DNA of 64,000 nt from contig NZ_CP160453.1 in NCBI RefSeq assembly GCF_040744945.1, forward strand, positions 310,001 to 374,000, read 5' to 3'. This document shows, one piece after another, positions 58,628 through 64,000 of this stretch. This DNA is from Saccharothrix sp. HUAS TT1 (GTDB lineage Bacteria > Actinomycetota > Actinomycetes > Mycobacteriales > Pseudonocardiaceae). The translations under genes and the position numbers were made by a program. The stretch's first letter is position 1. Every line of letters begins with the position of its first letter. The notes under the pieces were generated by a model, which was not told the origin of the DNA, did not search any database, and worked only from the letters and a program-made list of their open reading frames with translations.

Positions 58628-59470
58628 CGGGCAGGAGTCGGTCTGCCCAGGCTGGGGTTGTAATAGTAGTATTCCTGCGCTCCGGGGACCTGGCCGTTGC
58701 GGGTGTTCTCGTAGGGTCGCACATGGACATGCGGGAGTTGGTCGCCCACTCCACCCTCACCGAACTGGTGGCCGGTGTAGTGGTCCTGGAACGCGATCAG
58801 CTCGTCCCGGTTGTCGAGGTAGATCTCCTCGGGGAAGTAGACGGGCTGGTAGTTCTCGTCCAGGATCTGCCGACCGCTCGGCGTGGTGGACGGCACCATG
58901 CGGCTGTCCAGGGCTCCGAACCCGGCGGGACGCCGGCGTCGGCGAGCGCCTGCTGCTTGGCCTCGTTACCACTGATGTCGCAGCCCTGCAGGCCGAGCGG
59001 GTCGATCTGCCGGGTGGGGTTGGGCACGTAGGCGCCGGGGTTGACCGACGGCACCAGTCCCAGCGGGGTCGGGTGAGGCGTACCGCCTGGTTTCCGGGTC
59101 GTAGTAGCGGAAGTGGTTGTAGTGCCAGCCGGTCTCCGGGTCGTGGTACTGGCCCGGGAACCTCAGCGGACAGGCCGCCCCGCCCGCCTGGGCCAGCGTC
59201 CGCCCCCACAAGGTGCTCGTGCGTCGCCACCCGACCTCGCCACGGGCGTCGACCAGTTCGGTCGGGCTGCCGACGACGTCCGCCACGATCGCGTAGAAGC
59301 GCCGGTCGACCTCGTCCTGGTCGACCTGGGCGATCGGGGTGGCCGACCCCGGCTGGTACTCCCAGGTGCTGGTCGTGCCGCTGCTGTGGACGTGCTCGGC
59401 CAGTCGCGTGCCGTCCCAGTCAAAGAGGCTACTGACCAGCTCAGAGCTGCTGGTGCCGGTAGTGCCCAAG
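58624..59470 (-). pseudogene. Rhs-family toxin C-terminus, 5'-truncated and twice frameshifted
   Basis: Reading leftwards: LVSSLFDWDGTRLAEHVHSS and FPGQYHDPETGWHYNHFRYY then ETRRYASPDP is an Rhs core; one extra C near 59065 breaks the frame, which resumes as LGLVPSVNPGAYVPNPTRQI and DPLGLQGC. A second shift near 58915 moves to RMVPSTTPSGRQILDENYQP, YLDNRDELIAFQDHYTG and LPHVHVRPYENTRNGQVPGA, ending PSLGRPTPAR at TGA 58624-58626. That last ~90 residues are the toxin module (HVHVRP suggests a metal-binding nuclease-like active site; family not certain). No N-terminal Rhs repeats or secretion region are in the window. Confidence 0.7.
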
Positions 59471-60054
59471 AGTACGAATTCAGCCAGGTAGTGGGCCGAT
59501 GGACCGACGTTGCGGAGAGCACGTCCACCCTCCTCGACCTTGTCTCCACCATCCGCATGCAGATCGAGCAGCTCCTGCACGGCTTGGTGGGCGACGGCTC
59601 ATCGCATAAGCCGACGAAGGACCGACCACCGAAACCACCGCACGCGGGTGCTGATCCGCTGCCGGAGATAACCTGGGCTGAGCGGCAGCGCGAACAATTG
59701 CCGAAGTACATCACCAGCGGAATCTATGCCGACCCCGACGGCAACACCGAGATTGTCCAGAGCGGCCAGGAGGTCGACGGCACGCACCAGCAGGTCGCCG
59801 ACCACCTACGCAACCTCGGCTTCCCGGCAGGAACCAGAGAACGCGTGACCATGGGTGAGCACGTCGAAGGCAAGGTGGCCTAGCGACAGCGCAACAGCGG
59901 AGTGGGCCACGTCGAACTCGTGGTCAACAACGAGATGTGCCAGGGCATGTACTCGTGCCGCAAACTCGTCCCGTTCATCCTCCGGCCAGGACAAACCTTG
60001 GTCATCCACGACCCGGTAACGTCGCGGGTCTTCCACGGAAGGAGCCCGTTGTGA
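59470..60054 (+). pseudogene. SCP1.201-like deaminase toxin, 5'-truncated and interrupted by a TAG codon
   Basis: The + frame reads VVGRWTDVAESTSTLLDLVS (helical, WXG/ESX-like leader), TSGIYADPDGNTEIVQSGQE, then the deaminase signature MGEHVEGKVA, where TAG (59881-59883) stands in place of the expected TGG. Reading on gives RQRNSGVGHVELVVNN and MCQGMYSCRKL, the zinc Cys pair of the deaminase fold, to TGA at 60052-60054. That end overlaps the GTG of the Imm1 gene (GTGA), which proves the frame originally ran through the TAG. The catalytic HVE and zinc Cys pair are thus split. The 5' start is lost at the junction with the Rhs fragment near 59470. Confidence 0.7.
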
Positions 60055-60539
60055 CCCCGCTCGACATCTACTACTTCAGCGGCGACAACCGCGCCGACAA
60101 GCCTGTCACCGTGGACGATGACGTCGCCTTGGACGAGGTCATGACAGACATCCTGGCCAATCCACAACCGCATCCGACCGTGGTGTACGCCAAGGATCGG
60201 CCGACGATCGGACCGGCGGAGCTCCCGGACCACCAGCTCAAGTTCGACCTCGACACCGAGCACCACATCGCCGCCGTCCACCTGTTCGGCCCGAAAGACT
60301 TCCTGCCAGCCGGCATGACAGGCGAGGCGGACGACACCACGGCATGGATCGCTCTACCGCGGCAGGCGGACACCCGAGTCCCCAACGGCGTGACGCTCTA
60401 CATCGACAGGGACACCCGCACCGAGTTCCCCAGGGAAGCCGCCCTGCCTCTGAGCGTGCTTCGCAGTCTCCTGCACGAGTTCATGCGGACCGGCAAACGC
60501 CCCACATGTGTCGACTGGCAGCGGACCGACATCTTCTAG
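60051..60539 (+). CDS. Imm1-family immunity protein
   Basis: 162 residues. IYYFSGDNRADKPVTVDDDV, ALDEVMTDILANPQPHPTVV and the C-terminal FPREAALPLSVLRSLLHEF with RTGKRPTCVDWQ are typical of Imm1, which pairs with SCP1.201-type deaminases. The GTG start overlaps the deaminase stop by four bases. The reading frame is intact even though the toxin gene is broken, so it may still protect against deaminases from neighbours. Confidence 0.8.
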   Translation: MTPLDIYYFSGDNRADKPVTVDDDVALDEVMTDILANPQPHPTVVYAKDRPTIGPAELPDHQLKFDLDTEHHIAAVHLFGPKDFLPAGMTGEADDTTAWIALPRQADTRVPNGVTLYIDRDTRTEFPREAALPLSVLRSLLHEFMRTGKRPTCVDWQRTDIF

Positions 60540-60759
60540 CGACAACACGACCCCACGCGCCCGTTGACGGTCGTCCAGGAACGTTTGGGGTTGGTTACCG
60601 GAGCCGGGCATCGGCAACCGCTACGGCCGTCGAAAGTCGCTGGGCAGAACCACCCGACCGGGTCACCGAGACCTGGAGCACAGCACTGACAACATTTCCT
60701 GCGGAGCGACCGCCTGCTCCAGATTTGCTCCAGACCGGCCACCGCAGTCCACAGCGGAC

Positions 60760-60808
60760 CGAAAAACAAGATCGCCCGCTACCTGCATTACCGCAGGTCA
60801 GCGGGCGA
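60760..60808 (-). terminator. Rho-independent terminator of tRNA-Ala
   Basis: TCGCCCGCTACCTGC (60772-60786) pairs with 60793-60808 (15 bp, one bulged C), loop of 6. On the tRNA strand the stem is followed by TTGTTTTT (60770-60763), a true U-tract, which is uncommon in high-G+C actinobacteria. It begins 21 bp after the tRNA 3' end. Confidence 0.85.
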
Positions 60809-60829
60809 GTCAGACGAGCTATTAACTTG

Positions 60830-60902
60830 TGGAGCTGAGGGGACTCGAACCCCTGACCCTCACACTGCCAGTGTGATGCGCTACCAGCTGCGCCACAGCC
60901 CC
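60830..60902 (-). tRNA. tRNA-Ala (anticodon GGC)
   Basis: On the minus strand the 73-nt sequence folds into a standard cloverleaf: acceptor GGGGCTG/CAGCTCC, D-arm GCGCAGCTGGTAGCGC, anticodon arm TCACA-CTGGCAG-TGTGA giving GGC, T-arm AGGGG-TTCGAGT-CCCCT, discriminator A. No CCA is encoded. Anticodon GGC reads GCC/GCU alanine codons. A classical terminator follows. tRNA 3' ends are common integration sites, and the toxin-remnant region lies on that side, but no repeated 3' fragment was seen. Confidence 0.95.
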
Positions 60903-61026
60903 TTGCCTGCACGTTCCCGCCGGTTCGACCCGGCGTTCCCGTGTGGCAATACCCTACAACACCGCCCCCGCGCCGACGAAATCGGGGGTCCCCCGTCGCA
61001 TTCACCCAGCTAGACGGGGGTGTGCC

Positions 61027-61782
61027 CTACTTGAGCAGGTTGGTCAGCCAGTCCTGGTCGTCCCACTCCACGACCTGGCCGTCCTTCATCACGGTCGGCG
61101 TGCCGGCGAAGTTGCCGGTCCCCTTCACGGCGTCCAGCTGGGCCTGCGCGTCCGCCTCGTGCGCACCGCTGTCCACGCACTGCTTGAACGCCTCGCCGGT
61201 GATCCCGAGGTCGGTACCGAGCTTCACCAGCTCCTCCTTGGTGTGCCCCGGCCCACCCTCCTCCGGCTGCCTGGCGAACAACGCCTCGTGGTACTCCCAG
61301 AACTTGCCCTGGTCGGCCGCGCACAGCGCCGCGTTCGCCGAGTCGCGGGAGTAGCCCTCGGGTGACGAGTACTTGATCAAGAACGGCAGGGCGTGGTAGC
61401 GGACCTTGAGGTTGCCCGCTTCGATCTCCTGCTTGATCTGGTCCCCGTAGACCTTCTTGAAGCTGCCGCACGCGGGGCAGAGGAAGTCCTCGTAGAGGTC
61501 GATGGTGACCTTCGCGTCGTCCTCGCCCACCGCGACCACGCCGGCGTCGCGGGAGATCGGCGCGCTGATCCCGGTCACCGGGGGCAGGTTGGCGAGCGAG
61601 TCCTCGTCACCCGAGTTGGACCACACGACGCCGCCGATCACGGCTGCCGCGAGCACCACGACGACCACCACGCCGACGATGACCTTGTTCCGATCACCGG
61701 ACGACCCGCGCGCCGCGACCACGGCCCTCGACGCCTGCTGCTGTTGCTTCTTCTTCCGAGCGTTGCGCTCCGCGCCACCCAC
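61027..61782 (-). CDS. Membrane-anchored DsbA-family thioredoxin-fold protein
   Basis: 251 residues. The cytosolic N-terminus is Lys/Gln-rich (ARKKKQQQQASRAV), then one membrane helix (VIVGVVVVVVLAAAVIGGVV, about 34-53) and an extracytoplasmic DsbA-like domain with active site LYEDFLCPACGSFKK (CPAC, about 101-104) and cis-Pro segment FAGTPTVMKDG. Probably catalyses disulfide exchange or acts as a DsbC-like isomerase outside the membrane. Stop is TAG at 61027; starts with GTG and AGGGCAGTG upstream. Monocistronic. Confidence 0.9.
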   Translation of the reverse strand: MGGAERNARKKKQQQQASRAVVAARGSSGDRNKVIVGVVVVVVLAAAVIGGVVWSNSGDEDSLANLPPVTGISAPISRDAGVVAVGEDDAKVTIDLYEDFLCPACGSFKKVYGDQIKQEIEAGNLKVRYHALPFLIKYSSPEGYSRDSANAALCAADQGKFWEYHEALFARQPEEGGPGHTKEELVKLGTDLGITGEAFKQCVDSGAHEADAQAQLDAVKGTGNFAGTPTVMKDGQVVEWDDQDWLTNLLK

Positions 61783-61848
61783 CGCACTGCCCTCCCGGTC
61801 AAAACCCGCACGCAGGCTACCGAGAGATGCTGAGCGGAACCTGAGCGC

Positions 61849-63156
61849 TCACGCGTCCGGCTGACGCGGGCGGCCTGCCACGCGCTCGCCGACGGGGACC
61901 TCGGGTCCCTCGTCCAGGCACCCGGACTCGCCGGCGACCTCCTCCGCGACGTGCGTCTCCTCCGCCCGCGGCAGGGTTTCGGGGGCGAAGAGCCAGAACA
62001 CCAGCGCCAGGGCGGCCATCGCGCCGGTCAGGGTGAACGCCGCCTCGTACGAGAACTGGTCGACCAGCACGCCGGCGAGCAGCGGTCCGACGATGGCGCC
62101 GCAGTCGGCGACCATCTGGAACGCCGCGAGCACCGGCCCGCCCTTGGCCTTGGTCCCGATCACGTCGGCGACGACGGCGCTCTGCGGCGGGTTGAGCAGT
62201 CCGGCGCCGACGCCGGCGACGAGGGACGCCACCATGAACATCGGCACGTTGCCGCTGAACCCGAGCCACACCGTGCCGATGGCGGACACGGCCAGCCCGG
62301 CGATGGCCATCGGCTTGCGGCCGACGCTGTCGGACAGCTTGCCGGAGACGATGAGCACGGCGGCGTTGCCGGCGGCGAACACGGACAGCGAGATGCCCGC
62401 GATGGCGGGCGTGCTGCGCAGCGCCTCGACCACGAACAGCGGCACCAGCGAGATCCGCACGCCGAACACCGCCCAGCCGTTGGCGAACGCCGACGCCAGC
62501 GCCGCCCGGTACGCCGGCAGCCGCACGGCGTCGCGCACCGGCATCGTCACCTGGTCGGTGGACTTGTCCAGCGCGGTGAGCGTGGACCGGCGCAGGAACC
62601 ACCAGACGACGAGCGCCGCGACGACCAGCGCGGCCGCGTACGTCACGAACGGCACCTGGATGGAGATCTCCACGAGCACCGCGCCGACGATGGGGCCGCC
62701 GATGTTGCCGAGCAGGAACCCGGTGGCCCAGAGCCCGGACGCCCGGCCGCGCATCGGGGCGGGGGTGATCCGGATCAGCAGGCCGACGGCGGCGACGGTG
62801 AACATGGTCGAGCCGATGCCCGCGAACGAACGGAACACGATGAGCTGCCAGTAGGCGGTGGCGAAGCCGCACGCGCCGGTGCCGACGGCCACGATGAGGA
62901 TGCCGACGATGTAGACCCACGTCTCGCCGAACCGGTTGACGAGCCGCCCGCTCATCGGCGCGAACAGCAGCCTGACCAGGGCGAACGAGCTGACCACGGC
63001 GGACACGGCGAACGTGCCGACGTCGAAGCTCTTGGCGTACGCGGGCAGGACGGGCGCCACGATGCCGAACCCGAGCGCGATGATGAAGCTCGCCACGACG
63101 AGCACCCACACCTCGCCGGGCAGCCGGGGCTTTGACTGCGAGTCGGTCCCCAGCAC
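61849..63156 (-). CDS. MFS-family multidrug/metabolite exporter
   Basis: 435 residues, twelve membrane segments. The conserved loop motifs are RLVNRFGETWVYIVGI (cytosolic loop 2-3, G-x-x-x-D/R-like) and GKLSDSVGRKPMAIAGLAV (loop 8-9), with central PAPMRGRASGLWATGFLLGN in the TM4-5 region (motif C, drug-efflux type). A C-terminal cytosolic tail of ~30 acidic residues (EETHVAEEVAGESGC) is present. The substrate is unknown. A TTAGC-TGT-GCTAA palindrome lies 23 bp upstream of the start. Confidence 0.88.
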   Translation of the reverse strand: MLGTDSQSKPRLPGEVWVLVVASFIIALGFGIVAPVLPAYAKSFDVGTFAVSAVVSSFALVRLLFAPMSGRLVNRFGETWVYIVGILIVAVGTGACGFATAYWQLIVFRSFAGIGSTMFTVAAVGLLIRITPAPMRGRASGLWATGFLLGNIGGPIVGAVLVEISIQVPFVTYAAALVVAALVVWWFLRRSTLTALDKSTDQVTMPVRDAVRLPAYRAALASAFANGWAVFGVRISLVPLFVVEALRSTPAIAGISLSVFAAGNAAVLIVSGKLSDSVGRKPMAIAGLAVSAIGTVWLGFSGNVPMFMVASLVAGVGAGLLNPPQSAVVADVIGTKAKGGPVLAAFQMVADCGAIVGPLLAGVLVDQFSYEAAFTLTGAMAALALVFWLFAPETLPRAEETHVAEEVAGESGCLDEGPEVPVGERVAGRPRQPDA

Positions 63157-63178
63157 TGTGCGCCCCTTCCGATCTCCG

Positions 63179-63191
63179 TTAGCTGTGCTAA
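63179..63191. promoter_or_regulatory. Palindrome TTAGCtgtGCTAA upstream of the MFS gene
   Basis: A 5-bp perfect inverted repeat with a 3-bp spacer, at the likely -10/+1 region of the MFS gene on the minus strand (near TATCCT). Probably an operator for a small dimeric repressor (MarR or TetR type). No such regulator is encoded next to it, so the identity is unknown. Confidence 0.4.
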
Positions 63192-63217
63192 GGATATGCG
63201 CTCCGGCGGGCGAACAC

Positions 63218-64000
63218 TCAATCGAGCAGTTCGTCCACCCTGCGCGCGTACGCCGCCACCGGGTAGCACGCGTCGAAACCGCACGCCTCCACGAACCGCT
63301 CGCCCCCGCCGCCCTCGGCCACGTGCGACGCCACCAGCAGCGCCCCCGCCTCGCGCAACGCCGCCACCACCCCGCCGACCAGCGCCCCGCCGAGCCCTCG
63401 CCGACGCCGGGCTGGCCGCACGACCGCGTGCTCGACCAGCCCCACCCGCCGTTCGCCGAACCCCGAGGCGAACCCGCCGATCCGCTCGCCGTCGTCCACG
63501 ACGACGAACACGCACCGCGGGTCGTCCAGCCGCTGGCCGAGGTGGCGCAGCAGCCGCGGCCCGTCCACGCCCAGGTCGTCGGCCAGCAGCTCGGCGATGC
63601 CGGGCAGGTCGGCGTCCCCCGCCGGCCGCACGAGCGACGACCGCCGCACCTCGCCGCGGTGCACGACGGCCAGCGACTCCTCCACCGCGTGCCACCCGGT
63701 GTCGTCGGCGATGCCCTCGATCTCGGCCACCGTGGTGGGCGACGCGTACAGCACCGCCTCGGCCCGGCCGACGTCGGCGAACGTCTGCTCCAGCCGCATC
63801 AGCGTGCCCGCGACCTCGGCCGACGACCCGTACACGGCGCACGCGTGGTTGCCGCCGGGCAGCGGGTTGTCGCGGTTCACCACGACCTGCGCCGCGCCGA
63901 CGCGGCCGACCTTGCCGTACCGGACGGCGCCCGCGGCCAGCCGGGCGGCTTCCACCAGCCCGGCCAGGTCGCGGGCCCGGTACGGGTCGAGCAGTTCGGG
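63218..64000 (-). CDS. GNAT-family N-acetyltransferase (5' end outside window)
   Basis: At least 260 residues; the frame stays open to the window edge, where it reads ELLDPYRARDLAGLVEAARL, so the start lies just beyond 64000 (GTG at 63955 would be internal). The C-terminal GNAT domain has ERIGGFASGFGERRVGLVEH, the acetyl-CoA loop VVRPARRRRGLGGALVGGVV (R/Q-x-x-G-x-G/A) and FVEACGFDACY. The N-terminal half is a second, degenerate GNAT-like domain (GGNHACAVYGS, AVLYASPTTVAEIE). Substrate unknown. Confidence 0.8.
   Translation of the reverse strand, partial: PELLDPYRARDLAGLVEAARLAAGAVRYGKVGRVGAAQVVVNRDNPLPGGNHACAVYGSSAEVAGTLMRLEQTFADVGRAEAVLYASPTTVAEIEGIADDTGWHAVEESLAVVHRGEVRRSSLVRPAGDADLPGIAELLADDLGVDGPRLLRHLGQRLDDPRCVFVVVDDGERIGGFASGFGERRVGLVEHAVVRPARRRRGLGGALVGGVVAALREAGALLVASHVAEGGGGERFVEACGFDACYPVAAYARRVDELLD

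Noticed and set aside
59881..59883. TAG read as pyrrolysine or programmed read-through
   Set aside because: No pyrrolysine genes or read-through signals are seen; a simple Trp-to-stop mutation explains it.
1..64000. CRISPR arrays, insertion sequences, transposases, integrases, rRNA, known riboswitches
   Set aside because: No regularly spaced repeats, transposase or integrase proteins, or conserved RNA motifs were recognised on either strand.

Overview
This is very G+C-rich DNA (third codon positions almost all G/C, frequent GTG/TTG starts, I-shaped hairpin terminators) from a filamentous actinobacterium. The gene set (SARP-type regulator, ECF42 sigma factor, PadR/HAAS pair, KGGVGR-variant ATPase with TIR protein, Rhs and SCP1.201 toxin remnants) fits the Pseudonocardiales (Saccharothrix/Actinosynnema/Lentzea-like), but the genus cannot be fixed from sequence alone. 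The window begins inside an SRPBCC gene and ends inside a GNAT acetyltransferase gene; only one RNA gene, tRNA-Ala(GGC), was found.

Layout. 0.4-4.3 kb: iron-siderophore ABC importer (ATPase, lipoprotein, FhuB-like fused permease) behind an iron-box-like operator. 4.3-10.3 kb: frameshifted remnant, membrane NACHT ATPase, exported serine hydrolase, LtaS/sulfatase-like membrane enzyme. 10.4-19.1 kb: a compact set of divergent and overlapping genes: RibD-C reductase, DoxX, CDP-alcohol phosphotransferase, zinc-type dehydrogenase, creatininase-family hydrolase, flippase-like membrane protein, methyltransferase, glycosyltransferase, atypical PTPS/QueD protein, GTP cyclohydrolase II homologue, ATP-grasp protein. 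It looks like a pathway that starts from GTP and makes a glycosylated, exported pyrimidine or pterin compound. 19.1-26.9 kb: galactan-use locus (LacI regulator, sugar ABC importer, GH42 beta-galactosidase, GH53 endo-galactanase) with two matching LacI-type operators in the divergent promoter region.

27-40 kb: regulators and small accessory genes: PadR/HAAS pair, DGPF-ECF42 pair, DHFR-like reductase, STAS protein, NucS-like nuclease, vWA pair, SARP/NB-ARC/TPR regulator, and an XRE-TPR regulator beside a 59-residue secreted peptide. 40-47 kb: probably the most novel part. A leaderless four-gene operon encodes a TIR protein, a KGGVGR ParA/MinD-like ATPase with a TIR-like C-terminus, a 202-residue protein, and a 1041-residue protein carrying both an AAA/STAND-like and a HerA-like ATPase. 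It converges on a further TIR-like gene across an 18-bp hairpin, and I read it as a candidate defence or NAD-signalling system.

47-55.5 kb: RsbW-like kinase, secreted protein, Usp-like protein, a YYEF protein, a NarL-type two-component pair, and tandem class-C serine hydrolases. 55.5-60.8 kb: polymorphic-toxin graveyard. A frameshifted Rhs C-terminus with two immunity genes points left, and a SCP1.201-like deaminase broken by a TAG codon, with an intact Imm1 gene, points right; both toxins are 5'-truncated at a common junction near 59.47 kb. 60.8-64 kb: tRNA-Ala with a classical terminator, membrane DsbA, MFS exporter and GNAT enzyme.
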